This document shows positions 32,426 through 44,366 of a stretch of 64,000 nt of DNA, piece after piece. Origin of the DNA: Saturnia japonica (Eukaryota > Arthropoda > Insecta > Lepidoptera > Saturniidae); contig CM065309.1 in the NCBI GenBank assembly GCA_033032175.1, positions 21,328,001 to 21,392,000 of the forward strand, written 5' to 3'. Numbering within the stretch: position 1 is the first letter of the stretch; each line of letters begins with the position of its first letter. Position numbers and translations under genes: made by a program. A model generated the notes under the pieces. The model made no database searches, was not told the DNA's origin, and saw only the letters and a program-made list of their open reading frames with translations.

Positions 32426-33515
32426 CTAACCAGGGAACTCGTTAAAAAAGTTTGTAATTACCAATAAAATTAGGAAATGTGACGATAAAATTTGGTTTTA
32501 AATTATTTTCCATCTATAACTCAGTCTGTCCCGTACAAAGCTATACACGAAAATGAATTGAAAGGATTGAATGAAATTTTGAACACTAGAAAGTACGAGT
32601 ACAACTGAAATTGATAGTCTATAACAATTATTAATCTTAAATTTAGAAATCATAAAAAAAAAACTTTGGATTGATTGATTTTATTAAAGTTTTGTATAAC
32701 ATTTAATTCTAAAATATTTTTAGAAATCAATTTACACAGCTAGTATTGTATAATGTAATATTATGATTACAACATACTCTCATATAGTACAAAGTCATTC
32801 ACAACACTTCCTAAACGAAACTAATTTTGGAACACATAAAAATCGAATTACGTACAACCTCTCTAAATCTAATCAACCGGTTATATTTCTTTCAACGTTT
32901 CAAATAAGTCAGTCCCATAGGCGAACATAACAGTAAATTTTTACTCACAAATAACATACGTTTAATGAAGGTAAAATTGCAATTTATATTACCGTTTTTT
33001 AAGTAAAGGCGTAGTTACGTACGGCAGCTGGAAACGTTTTACGCCTACGGGCGTTATTGGGTGAACGGATTGGGACTGTGGAAGGGTAACAGAATGAATG
33101 AGTCAATAATTTAATGTAAAATTACAATCGAAAATTTTCCATTAAAAAACTGCGATATTTCAGCGGTGGAAAGTTTACGGTGAAAGAAATTATCCCACTT
33201 AGGACAGCTGGTACTAAGATTTAAGGTATGTAATCTCTTTTCCATCATACTTGCACGTAAACAGTGTCATAATATGCAGGCTATCTTGGGTGTAACCCCC
33301 TAAATAAAACTCGAGGGCTTTACTTTATGAGCTAGCGCCCGAGGGCGTAATGGCTTTTGCAATTGATGCCACAATCCATTTGGCTGTATGCGTCTTTACG
33401 CCATTTAGGTTTCGTAACCCATATATTTGTATTATATGGAACTCTAGCCCACCAACCGTATAAAAAGAAAACCCTCTCTTCGCAAATTTTGTAATTGAAT
33501 TTGAATACAGTTTTA
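32426..33515. other. unassigned stretch
   Basis: No gene or matched repeat. A GC-richer patch at 33010-33080 and 33310-33420 carries no open frame of note. Confidence 0.4.
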
Positions 33516-33519
33516 AATA

Positions 33520-33930
33520 ATGTCGTCGTCTTCCGAAGAGTGAAATTTTAGTACAACACCGTCAGATACTGTCCATGTAATAAAGTAATAATTTTTTTCT
33601 CAGACATGCATGGAAATATTGTCATTATTTTCGAAAAAAGAACACGCGAAGTATTAAATTTACGTACATGCCAAGAATGATAAAAGAGATCCAATCAAAG
33701 AGTATTTAATAACCCCAGCACGCCGTTTCGTACAACATTGCTGGAGCGTTTTAATATTCGAAATTTAAAAAACGCTCCTGCAATGGATTGGTTTTCTTTG
33801 TCCGTAAATTCGATACTTCGCGTGTTATAATATTATTATATATTATATTATAATATTCCGTGCATGTTTGAGAAAAGCACTGTATATGCTTTCTCGGCCT
33901 TTGCCATAATGTACTATTATTTTATGGAAC
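33520..33930 (+). mobile_element. foldback element, family K (copy 2)
   Basis: Outer arms 33595-33620 and 33852-33876 (TTCTCAGACATGCATGG against CCGTGCATGTTTGAGAA) and inner arms 33641-33664 and 33803-33826 (AACACGCGAAGTAT against ATACTTCGCGTGTT) form a long imperfect hairpin. A separate hairpin TTGCTGGAGCGTTTT/AAAACGCTCCTGCAA (33738-33752, 33769-33783) lies in the loop. An ORF start MSSSSEE plus stop at 33520 and a CCATAATGTACTATTATTTT end block (33905) link it to 23536-24365. Confidence 0.5.
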
Positions 33931-34084
33931 CCTACATTAAATGATAGTACAATTCAAAATTCAACAGAGAGAATACAATGAATTTTTTGGAAATTTCTCT
34001 ATACTTGGGACAGCCTGACTTAAATAAAAATTTAAGTAAGACTTAAAGAAATACGTCATTCCTATAGATTTAAAAAAAAATAAG

Positions 34085-34340
34085 ATGCAGGCATACGCTT
34101 TTCCTCAATCTCACCAAATGGTAAGTGAAGATAAGGCTGACGATGGATCATGCTTACCTAACAAATGTCAATTCACTCTCCTCTTAAAAACTCCCAAGAT
34201 AGCCGATGATGTTGCAGACGCCGGGAGAGACTCTATAGCCGTTCAGTATTAAAAAATACGAAGCAATACGGATGAAAACCCTCACGGCGTCTAGTTGTCT
34301 TGTGGTAGGTCGCAGGCAAATATCCTTGTGTTGTGTTTCT
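34085..34340 (+). repeat. dispersed repeat, family I (copy 2)
   Basis: Shares ordered blocks with 16790-17085, from 'ctcaccaaatggtaagtgaagat' to 'aaaaccctcacggcgtctag'. At 34430-34490 an inverse fragment of family L follows ('ggtaaccgcttaccatcagg'). Confidence 0.5.
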
Positions 34341-34639
34341 ACGGTGTTTAGGGTTTTCAGAGCTTCCTGGGAAAAGGTAGATCAAGCTCGGCATCGCGCT
34401 ACTGATACCTCTGATGTTACTTAAGCTCCAATAAGCTACGGTAACCGCTTACCATCAGGCGGACCGTACGCTAGTTTGCTACTTTAGTTGTAATATCAAA
34501 CCCTTTATTAGAATTATTGCGCAATTCTAAAATAATATTTACAATAGCCGAATTATTTAACAGGCAAAATAATTCTTCGATTCTATATGAAATGTAGCTG
34601 GTTAACAAAACTTCATGACTTTTTCACGAAACCTTTCTT

Positions 34640-34928
34640 AGGATTCCCCTTACTATCATCGGACGACAAAAGACACGGCGAAGCGCCACCGATTTATGGT
34701 AGATATTCCATCAGTGCGAATAAACAGTTTTGCTAGCACATTTATTATGCGCACCGCTAAAGAGTGGTACACTTTGCCGGATTTTGTATTTCCCGATAAT
34801 TATAACCTGGTTATCTTCAAGTCTGGAGTGAATACCTTCTAGGCAAACGTGCTCCATCGTAGACCACATCATCACTTACGATCAGACGAGATAGTAGTCA
34901 AATGCAAGCCTATCCACTTAAAAAAAAA
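34640..34928 (+). mobile_element. LINE 3' end with A-run, RT C-terminal fragment
   Basis: Within the plus frame to a stop at 34840-34842, the text KRHRFMVDIPSVRIN, FASTFIMRTAKEWYTLPDF and VFPDNYNLVIFKSGVN matches the common C-terminal end of insect LINE polymerases (RTAxxWNSLPxxVFPxxYNLxxFKxxVN). About 75 bases of 3' UTR and an A-run (34919-34928) follow. The fragment is 5'-truncated and not related in sequence to the jockey-like copies. Confidence 0.65.
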
Positions 34929-35087
34929 GTAATCGGTGGCTCAGGGTGTTCATTGTTTGATGAAAAAACAATGATTAAAATCTTTTTCGGTTCATTTGGC
35001 ACACAGGAAATTTGATACAGAATAGTTATTTCAAAAACAAACAAAATCAAAACGAGGGAAAGCTAGTGGGCTATCGATACTATACGA

Positions 35088-35584
35088 TTGAGTTGCAAAG
35101 AAATCAGACTTAGTGCCTCGTTAAGTGTCAGCTCTTTGCCTCATGGTAAGTGTAGTATAATCCAAAAACAACGGCTACCACCAAGAGATTCGCAATATAT
35201 CGCCATTCTGCCATCCTTTCGGAAGTTGGATAAGAACCGGCTGATTTCTAAATGCGAATGGGGAAATGACACAACTGTCATGCCCTTTAAACCACCTAGT
35301 AAAAGCAATAGATTCGCGATCTGCCCTTTTAAATACGGTTTGCAAAAGGCTCTCGCCGTACCTAGTTTTTTTTCTGTAATCTTGTATCTACTTACGACAG
35401 GGGTTCGTTGTTGTAATTTTGTTGGAATTGTACAATAAAAAATAACATTTATTGTGTACCCGAACCTCAATATCGAAAATATTGAAATCGAATAAAAACC
35501 TCCTCCGGGAGACACTCGAATATATTGGTCCAGCTTCAGTCGTGTAAAGATTCCCGTTCGGTCGTGACGTACGCCGGTCCTCAT
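35088..35584. other. open region with long frames on both strands, not identified
   Basis: A 116-codon plus frame (35088-35438) and a 147-codon minus frame (35141-35584) overlap in a GC-richer patch. On the plus strand an AATAAA (35435-35440) overlaps the stop. On the minus strand the frame contains GQIANLLLLLGGLKGMTVVSFPHS and RKDGRMAIYCESLGG. No family is recognised and no splice or start context favours either frame. It may be an exon, a retrocopy or part of a repeat. Confidence 0.25.
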
Positions 35585-35924
35585 GAAAACTCTATAAAGT
35601 TTTACGAAAATACGTGTTAAATAATATCACAGATTATTTTAGTTTTGTGATATATTTGTGTACGTTTAGATGACGTAATTACGATTTCCCGGAGAAAGTT
35701 GTAAAAACTCGATTACAAACAATTTGTACGTTTTTGAAGTGAATCAAATGTGTTTACAAATTATTACCAACAACTAAAAACATATGTCAAAAGTATGTTA
35801 TAATCATAATATGTCGGTGCATTATTCATACAGCAAAAGATACAGGAAGCAATTAATACTTATGTAGTAAATTAAAAAAAAGAAAATACATATATAAGAA
35901 ATGATTTTTAAAGTTCTTATCTGT

Positions 35925-36175
35925 TGTTCCTAAGGATGACGTCTATGCTCGAGGTCTTAGGATCGATTCCCAGGTCGAGCAATGTGTTATTGGGTTTATC
36001 TATGAAATTCTCAGTAGCAGCTAGGAGTTTAGCTTTTAGCCCGATTAATGGAAATAGGCTCGTCCCCTATTACATGGGACCTAAACGTACCCGGCGAACT
36101 ATGGGTGTACAATTGTGCACCTCTGCCTAACCCTTCTCGGATATAGGCGTGATGGTATGTTACGATGACTGACTG
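35925..36175 (+). mobile_element. tRNA-derived SINE
   Basis: A good pol III B box GGATCGATTCC lies at 35951-35961 (consensus GGTTCGANTCC), after a tRNA-like head. The body includes 'gcagctaggagtttagc', 'catgggacctaaacg' and 'cggcgaactatgggtgtac'. The tail 'cctctgcctaacccttc...ggcgtgatggtatgtta' recurs at 60655-60715. A short (GACT)4 run follows (36161-36179). Confidence 0.55.
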
Positions 36176-36185
36176 ACTGACATCA

Positions 36186-37095
36186 AAGCACAGCCCATAC
36201 TATTGAGACTAGGACAGGACAATGCAGGATTTTTGAAAATTCAACCCCTAAGGTGGTTAAAATAGGATGAAAATCCCTGTTTTTTAAAGATCTATAAAAC
36301 TGGTATTTAATAATTCAGTTCGAAAGTAATGAAGATGGGATATAACTCAACAACGACGCGAGCGAAGTCGCGGGCAAAGTGCCACTATTTATTAATAAAA
36401 TATAGTATAACAAAATCCATAAATATTTAGTAGGTATTTATTTGGTTGCTTACTGTTTTCAAACTAAATGCACTGAAATTCACTGAAAATTAATTTTAAT
36501 GCGATCTCATATTAAATATTAAAATAAAGATGTGAATTTTGTGAATATGTTTTAGGAAGCGATCTCTGGATAACTGGATAACTGATTGCAAAAAGTTTTT
36601 CATTTGTACAAAGCATACTTACGTTCAGACTGATGCGTATAGGGTGTTTTGTTGTTACGTTTCATATTCTAAAGTACGAAGTAGCGGATAGTTGTTAGTA
36701 TTATAATATATAAAACACAAAATATATTGTCAGTCTGCTTGAACTCTGAACACACTTCCCGTAAAAAGTATTGATTAAATTTTAATCGGGTTTTAGATAA
36801 ATATGTAAGCTATATCTTTTTCTTTGTTTTTTGGCAAAAACCCCTCATTTTCTTTATAATTATAACGCGTGTAAGATACTGTAATTCACAATTATAAGTG
36901 TAACGTGTGTCTGTCTGTGGCATTGTGGCTGACAAGCGGCTGAACCGATTTTGATCTAGTTTTTTTTTTGTTTGAAAGCCGGCTTGATCTAGAGTGTTCT
37001 TAGCTATGATGGATGAAAATCTGTTCAGCCGTTTCAATATTATCTGCTCATACATCCCAGTCATCGAGAAGAGCCGACAAGAAACGAATTATCAA
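36186..37095. other. unassigned stretch with Helitron-like debris
   Basis: No gene. 'acgacgcgagcgaagtcgcgg' (36352-36372) resembles the GC-rich end of families A/B but lacks CTAG. Phrases such as 'gctgaaccgattttgat' (36941) are shared widely with such elements. Confidence 0.4.
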
Positions 37096-37097
37096 AA

Positions 37098-37456
37098 CTA
37101 GCGATCGCACAATGATCGAAATTCGACCAGCGACTTTATAATCATAGATTATTTGTCTGTTTGACATTTGCAGTATAAACCTAAATAATTAATATTATAT
37201 CACTTGCTGTCACTTTTCGTTGAGTGACAATGTCAATATTTTGGGGGGTCTAAGTTCAATGGCACTGGTCCGGTTAGGATTCGAAGTATTAATTTATTTA
37301 ATGTAATATATTAGTAACAGATATTATAGATAAATTTTAGCTTTCTGCACTCCTTCTCCATATACACTTTAACCATGCCAAATATCACAGTCTTCTGTGC
37401 ACGCAATATGCTTAAAAAGTGATACAAAGTTTTTGCCTCACGTATTAATATAATGT
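37098..37456 (-). mobile_element. Helitron-like element, family J (copy 3)
   Basis: The plus-strand CTAG at 37098-37101 (preceded by A) is the complement of the CTAG-T end, next to the palindrome GCGATCGC. It aligns with 15986-16333 along its full length. The other end is blurred at a T-run (37457). Confidence 0.55.
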
Positions 37457-37809
37457 TTTTTTTTTTACTGTACAAAGTACCTATTGTTAACATTCATAAA
37501 TTACGTAAATTATTTTTAGTGGATGTACCTAGAGTTAGACATTTCCGTGAACTTATTGTCCGGTAAACCGATAATGTGCTTTGGAATCTTATTGTAGATA
37601 ACAAACTAAGAAACTTTATTAGTATTACTAAGTCTAAAACATGAGGTGACTAATTCGTGTTTATATCTGGCTTGTCTAAGATTTGCTAACATACTTACAT
37701 AAAATTTTCAAACGTGCAAGTTACTAAATTCCTGAAACTTATTATTAGTTCACCAGATCCAAAATTGTATGTTGCTCGAATTACCCGTTTTTGTAATATA
37801 TGGCAGGCA

Positions 37810-37935
37810 TATACCTCAGCTGTTGTCCGATTACACCGATTATGACGGGATTTTAGCCGTCAGATAGCTGATGTTATATTAGGAGTGATTTAGGCTACCT
37901 ACTTTTATTTTAGAAAAAGAATAAGGGTTCCGTGA
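37810..37935 (+). repeat. Helitron-like family A, internal fragment
   Basis: 'ttacaccgattatgacggga', 'cagatagctgat' and 'ttattttagaaaaagaataa' align with 17225-17320 inside the full-length copy. Both ends are missing. Confidence 0.5.
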
Positions 37936-38204
37936 AAATAACATCAACTAAAGTGGCAGTGTTCAATGATGCGCGCACCCCACGCGCACGTTCCGCGTTC
38001 ATTCCTCTTCGCCACCGCGCTGCATACGAAATTCCAGGCGGATAGAGTCGCAGACAAAGCTGGTATTATAATAATACTACTTCGAAATTCGGCAATATTG
38101 TGATGTCCGACTAAGAATATACACAATTCAACATTTACAACAGCACTCCCTATATCGAGGTTATTGCTAACGGCTATTAGGCATATCATAATAGGTATTC
38201 CTTT

Positions 38205-38300
38205 CGGGCATACCCCGCGAGCTCAATTGGAGAAGCGTTCGTGATATTCAGAATTCGGACTCGGAGGATGGGCCGTAAGTACCGAAAGGTTTCACATCCA
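38205..38300 (+). repeat. possible tRNA-like SINE head
   Basis: GAGCTCAATTGGAGAAGCG (38219-38237) resembles a tRNA A-box region, followed at about 38260 by a weak B-box-like ATTCGGACTCG. No cloverleaf is complete. Could be chance. Confidence 0.25.
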
Positions 38301-38399
38301 TAATAATATCTCTGTAAGTTCTGTCTGTACAATTTTGTAGTAGATGCCTATTATAAAGGCAGATTGCAAATAAGAACAAATTTTTTTCATCTGTCGGTA

Positions 38400-38881
38400 T
38401 GTTTAGATATAACCCAAAAACGGCTTCAGAATTTTATGTCATTCCTCAATTGATAGGTTACAGCCGTATTCTCAATAATACTTTAAAAATCTAAAGACAT
38501 ATTTAAACCTAATAAACTGATAATGTTTGCATACGGGAAACATAATATGTTATTCCACAATTGATAAACATAATAATTGTCATAAAATACTTTTCTAGAA
38601 ATCGTAGAGTATTGAAAAAAATTACAATATAGTTAATTCATAACCGATTTTGATGAAATTTTGTACATGGAGATTATGTATCATTCCACAGTTGACAGTC
38701 TATGAAAACTGTAAATAATAATTTTAAAATCTGGAAGAAAAACGATAATGATGAAATTTTGTACAGGGGAAATTTTATATGTCATTGCCCAGTTTAGATA
38801 GCCATAAGAATTAAATTTACGACACGATAATAATTTAATTACTGCGTCATAAACGCGTACGGACCCGAAAGACACCGCTAG
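38400..38881 (+). mobile_element. Helitron-like element, family B, with ~115-bp internal tandem units (copy 3)
   Basis: Ends AAGACACCGCTAG (CTAG 38878-38881) followed by T. Four degenerate units begin with a TGTCATTCCTCAATTGAT-like phrase at about 38438, 38548, 38677 and 38781. Two of them are preceded by 'gatgaaattttgtaca' (38653, 38750). Confidence 0.5.
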
Positions 38882-40213
38882 TTTGTCTAAATATCAATCT
38901 CATCAACCATGCTATCTGAAACTAATTGCAAATATTGATTATCAAAAGTTATTCCAATACCCAATTCTGTGACCCAACTCTCAGACCAAAGTACGTAACT
39001 TATTTACAAGAGAAATTTAGATAGTAGAGTTGTTTTGTAATAATTATGTTAGGAGCATGGACCTGTTAGATTTTTTAAATTTAAATTGTTCAGTTTAGTG
39101 AAAAGAGGTTGGTTTTCGCAGAGACATGAAAAAAAAAACTTTAATAACAAAATTATAGAGATTGTTTAAACATACCTATTCAACAAGGCTTAAATCGAAC
39201 TGAAACAGTATCAACCGCTGGATTAAAGAATTTATAAATAAAAACCATTGATGTGGTTTAACTAGATTAATTCTAAAGAAAAAGCAACGTTTTACAACCA
39301 AATAATACACAAATTAAACACGATATAATCCAAATGGAATAGTAAATTTACTTAAAAGAACTCTTCGTACTTATACTGGAAGATAAATTTAAGATAATAA
39401 AATGTGCGAATTTAAAACCGTACATTTTGATAAAGTTTATTGTTTTAAACGTATTGGTCCATTGATCTTTTCACGTTACGATATGGATTTGGATAACCGT
39501 TGAGAGATATAAAAGTTTACTTGAAACGGTATGTAAGAAAATCTACCGTCATGTAAATTAATGGCTAGAAAAAGCATTTTTCATGTTTCGTAATACTTAG
39601 GTACATACTAACTTCTACACGTGATTTCGTCTGCGTAAACTTAAAAATTGGGTCTTTATCTCCCGGTAAAAAGTATCCTATGTATTAATCCAGGATTAAA
39701 AACGATCTATGTGCCAGATTTCACCCAAACCCGTTCAGTCGGTTTTTCGTAGTAGGATGACATTCGGTGGTCGTCTAGAGCTTCGCTTAGGGCCATATAA
39801 ACTGGATTCACTTGTGTTTGGGCTTGGCGAGTATGGCGTTTATGTATTTGTGATCATTTTCATAATATTTTGTCAAATGCTTTGGGTCTAGCATGTTGTG
39901 TATACGTGGCCTGAAGGTATAATCCAAATAAACTACTCTAAATTTAGGAAAAAAAAATAATGCCACAATATAATATGCCATTTATATCGCTTTCCAGAAA
40001 ACTTTTCCAATATTTATGTCTACAAAAAACCGAATTCGGACTATTACGAACATTATGAAATAAAAAAATAACCAAATCGGTCGAGCCGTTCTCAAGTGAA
40101 GCACTCACCAGCGAACAGTATTTAATTATGTTTAACAATATGATTATACCAGGATAAGTAACACTAAAAGTTACAATGATAAATGCACTAGGACATAAGT
40201 TATCACATGTACA
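38882..40213. other. unassigned AT-rich stretch
   Basis: No gene. The 60-codon frame at 39709-39891 is unsupported and overlaps repeat-like phrasing ('acccgttcagtcggttttt'). Confidence 0.4.
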
Positions 40214-40351
40214 TCTATATATAGAATACGTGAAGTCAAAAGCTTTCGATTTGATATTTCAGATAGAACAGAATTATTACAGATTATGTTTAACAAACTG
40301 ATTAACTAGGTAAGTACTAAAATATGAAATGTATAAAAATTATCAATGTCA

Positions 40352-40622
40352 TCTATATATAAATTCGTGAAGTAAAAGCTTTCGATTTGGATATTTCAGA
40401 AGACTTGAGATTTGCCATGGTTAAAGTTTATATGGAGGAGTGTAGAAAGCTAAAATTTATCTAATATATCTGTTACTAATATATTAAAATTAAATAAATT
40501 AATACTGCGAATCCTAAAACGACAAATGCCATTGAACTTAGACTCCCAAACAAATGTCAAACAGAAAATAGTCTATGATCAAAATGTCGCAGGTCGAATT
40601 TCGAGCTTAGGGCGTTCGATAG
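40352..40622 (+). mobile_element. Helitron-like element, family J (copy 4), plus a 5' stub at 40214-40261
   Basis: Starts TCTATATATAAATTCGTGAAG after A at 40352 and ends GGGCGTTCGATAG before T, so the CTAG has decayed to ATAG. A second family J start (TCTATATATAGAATACGTG) lies 138 bases upstream at 40214 and aligns for only about 48 bases. Confidence 0.5.
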
Positions 40623-41445
40623 TACATATATAAAATTACAGAGAAAAAGAATATAAATCACTAAATGTTATTGTTAACTAAAATTGAAACAACAGCTAAT
40701 ATAATCTAGTTAATCGCTATCTAATATTGTTTTAGTGCTTTCACGAAACTGTAGACCTAAAATATTGTCGGTTTTAAATGTTTTTCAAGTAAATTCAACA
40801 TGTTCAATTCAAACAAACAAAAGTCAACTCAAAAATTATTGAACCTTTCTACTATTAGTGAATTTTATTACCACCCTCGACTTCGCCTATATCACTCACG
40901 GAGAATTTCGCTTTCTATCTGTTAAAGAATTTTCAGAATCGTCATAATGGTTCCAAAGATTATTAATTACCTCTTACAAAACCTTACCTATTTATAATGT
41001 TAGTGTAAGTAAAATTCCAGTAAATTTGCAGGATTTAGGTAACAAAATAATACAATAAAAACACAGCGTCACTAATAGGATTGTTATTAAAAAAAATCCC
41101 TAATTGTGCGTTTGACACTATTGAACAATCCATTGGGGTTTAAAATGAATAACGTTCACTCGATTTCGATCGTGGCGTTTCATGAGTTTTTAACGTTGTG
41201 GAAGAATTTAATTTTGATCAGTATGTAAATGTTTTATGATTCGTGAATCATCACACGCTTTGGCAGACATCAAAGATTCGATTTTATTTATATTCCAAAG
41301 TTTTACTGCACGGTTGTAGAGATTTCAGGTGTTATGCGGGCACCTTGCTTCAACGTACAAAATATATTATGTATTTTCTTAATTAACCTAGCTGCTCGGG
41401 CAGATTTTGTTCTGTTCTTTCCGGTAGTTAATGGCTTGACTAACG
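40623..41445. other. unassigned stretch
   Basis: No gene or matched repeat. Confidence 0.4.
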
Positions 41446-41449
41446 GCCG

Positions 41450-41645
41450 TTTTTAATAACCTATCTATCCTTTTTTTCAGTTACTAAAGATAAACAAATA
41501 TATCCTTTTTCCTTACTTTTTTCCAATAACAGACTTATCAATGGATAGATTTCGTTTCTACATAATATATATCCATATCCTATAGCTTGAATAGATAAGA
41601 GGAAAGACGATATCTGTCTTAAGTTATAGATAGTACTTATTACAA
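41450..41645 (+). repeat. dispersed repeat, family D (copy 1)
   Basis: Aligns with 48390-48585: 'ataacctatctat', 'tttttccaataacagactta', 'atatatccatatcctatagc', 'gatatctgtcttaagtta', 'gatagtac'. No ORF. Confidence 0.55.
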
Positions 41646-42119
41646 ATATGTACTTTTTTTATTTTTTTTATTTGGTACATATAGCTTCACAGCACATTTA
41701 ACACAAAATAGACATTTGTTATGTTTTGCAATCCATGTGGTGCCAATTACGATAAATTATTATTAAATTTTGTTTGTTATGCAGCGGTTAAATATTTATA
41801 TACATAAAAAATATCATTATGAGGTATTATGTGTTTCTATATCTCTATGTGAGTGGGAGTGTGAGTCTGCGTGTAGTGTGCGTGTGGATAGTAAACTAGT
41901 GTTATTGAAAACCGCCGTAAAGTGCCACCTATCTGGTGGCTTAGTTATACTAGTTAGGTAACATAGTTATTAACCATAGTTCGGATAAAACAAATAGGTA
42001 TATTATGTGACTATGAGCTCAATTAGTCAAGTATTACTTTTATTTTAGCTAGTATTAGCCGCGTTCTCGGGATTTCATTCAAGATGACTTGTTATAATTT
42101 AATCTATACTCAACACTCG

Positions 42120-42226
42120 AGCAGTGATAAGCTGCGCGAGAGATAAAAACCAACATAATTTAATGAAAAATAAAATGCTTTAAAATAAGTGGACTTTAAA
42201 TTAATATTAGTGCAAAATAGACGAAG
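42120..42226 (+). promoter_or_regulatory. probable 5' UTR / start region of the receptor gene
   Basis: AT-rich leader upstream of the receptor ATG. AGCAGTGATAAG at 42120-42131 contains an Inr-like CAGT, but no clear TATA box precedes it. The transcription start cannot be fixed. Confidence 0.25.
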
Positions 42227-42423
42227 ATGTCGTTGGAAAACGCAACGTTCGTGTACTGGAACGGTTCGAATCAGGAGGTCCAGGAGACATCGCATTTGGA
42301 CCTGGACGTATTCTACAGACCTGATGTGGTCATAATTGTGCTGTATGTAGTGGTGCTAACTGCCTCCTTATCAGCGAACATGTTGCTGATCTTCATAGTA
42401 ATCAAGTTCCAGTATATGAGGAG
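42227..42423 (+). CDS. first coding exon of a class A (rhodopsin-like) GPCR, N-terminus and TM1
   Basis: The ATG at 42227 has a favourable context (gaagATGtc). The exon encodes 65 full codons plus two bases and ends at a perfect donor AG|GTAAGT (intron from 42424, phase 2). The N-terminus has two N-glycosylation sequons (N5-A-T, N12-G-S) and no cleavable signal peptide. Residues 34-59 (VVIIVLY...IFIVIK) are a strong transmembrane helix with N51 in the position of the conserved TM1 Asn (1.50). The basic FQYMRR that follows starts intracellular loop 1. This layout, a short glycosylated N-terminus with a splice just after TM1, is common in insect neuropeptide receptors, but the ligand cannot be told. 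Exons for TM2-TM7 are not visible downstream in this window, so intron 1 is either longer than 21 kb or the exon is orphaned. Confidence 0.75.
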
Positions 42424-44366
42424 GTAAGTGGACTTTATTACTTTAGTTTAATTAGTGGATTTATATTTTTTTAAATCTGCCTTATAATTTATTATTCATC
42501 TCAAATGGGTGGAGCAAAAGTGAATGGTAGGACCTTCGGGATTTTTCTCATTCCACTTAAAATATCTTTTTTACTAGAGTCACGTACTTTATTTGAATTG
42601 AATTTATTAATTAATTAAATATTTTAAAAATACTCTCCGTACTACTTTTGTTGCTGCAGCATGCTTACTTAGCATGCTCGCTCAGCTCGTACGGCTCGCG
42701 TGTTGTGCTCATAGTAAAAGAACCTAGCTTTTCAGTGATCCTATATTTTAAGTGAAGCTTCGTGTTTCAAGTGAATGAAATAACATTAAGTAAAACATGT
42801 AACAAGAAAAATTGAAAATAAGTACGGAACGAAAAAAAAGTTCACTCGTTAAATCACTAGCCTTCTTTTTTATGTAACATAATTAAATCCAAACTTTTTG
42901 TTTGATCATAACCTTTTCAGTTTTTCCATCAGATTTTGCCAGTTGTTTCAATTCAATTGATGCGTTTAATTTTGATGTAAAATCCACATGTATATATTGT
43001 CGCCATACAAGGTTGTTTTTAAATACTCTAATACTCTATATTAAGTGAACTATTCTTGGATATAATTGGGATATAATAAGAGAAATATAAAAAATTTAAG
43101 TGATTCACTTCAACATTAATAAACCATCATCGAAAGTTCTGCACATTTTGTAATAGTGAGATTCTGTAAAAACTCTACAATAAAAAATATTTTTGAAGTA
43201 CAGATGGTATTTTTTGATATAGATTTATGTTTACTATACATATTTGTAAAGTGGCTGGGGCGGGGCTTAACAGACCCAAAATTCATTGGTAAAAATATTA
43301 AAAATTACTTTACGAGTTGAGTGACTCACAAGGGCACAACAGTATTGGAGTCGTCAGATGTCAGCACTGAGCACTGACTAAAAATACAGTTTCTTATATT
43401 ATACAGTTTAGAATATTTTTTTAAATTTTGTTGTTTATAAAGAAATCATATTTTTTGGGACTTTAAACTGTTGATTGTAAATGTTTTATTTGCCTTTGAT
43501 TACATCAATTTTCTGGAAAATAGCGTTGTTCTATTTTTTTAAATTTTGAACTCATTTACATCGATCGATTACCAAAAAATCTTTACTTGCTCCTTAACTC
43601 ACTTATTAGGTTATCTCATTATTTAGATTGTGTATTGTATTTTGTAATATTTCATGATACTTAACATGTTTAAATACAAAAATATATTCGATTTTATAAT
43701 ATATACCCGCCGACTTTTGTAATTAGATAATGTTATACTTTCGAAGTTGACACATATAGGTGTTTTTTTTTTGCAAGACACCGATATAACTCGGTCAAGA
43801 TTCTTAAAAAAATAATAACAATTTGTATTATGTAAGTTTTACAGTAATGTATTTTAACATCCTAATTACATAACTATAGGGATTATACTAATATTAAATG
43901 TATTAAAACCGTTCAGAATAACAGCTCTGTAAAAGTATAATGAAAATACTTTCTTTATGTTTACTTTAATGAATACTCATTGGGGATTAATGTTGTTATT
44001 TGTTTTATACTACACATTTCAACGGAGACTTTACTACGAAATTAAATCGCAAAATTTTATAGCAAACGGGGTTAAAGGTCAGATAATATTTTTGATACCA
44101 GAACTAATGTTACGCGTAGACGGTGCGCTCTGGTCAGTCATCATTGAGGAAGTAGGTATATTAACGAGGTAATTCAATTAGATTATAAACATATTCTGCA
44201 TGAAACAGCCGTCACAGGGTCTCACTTTGGTGCGTCACGATTCTGGCTCATCTAGTAAATATCTGTTGTTCCTTTCGGCGGCCTGTGTGGCGAGGTGACT
44301 GTCTTATAACCTCATCTCTTGGCAGATGTTACCCTATGTAAGCTTTTCTTGATATTATATGAAATA
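42424..44366 (+). other. start of receptor intron 1, no further exon seen
   Basis: Begins GTAAGT. AT-rich, with no frame encoding a TM2-like segment before the next repeat. The 71-codon frame at 43957-44172 has no receptor motif. Confidence 0.45.

Noticed and set aside
38205..38300. Functional tRNA gene
   Set aside because: The acceptor stem and T arm do not pair; at best a SINE head.
38438..38800. CRISPR-like array
   Set aside because: Units are degenerate, ~115 bp and lie inside a Helitron-like element; there is no short identical repeat with unique spacers.
42110..42295. Minus-strand 61-codon frame over the receptor start
   Set aside because: Shadow of the receptor exon on the opposite strand.
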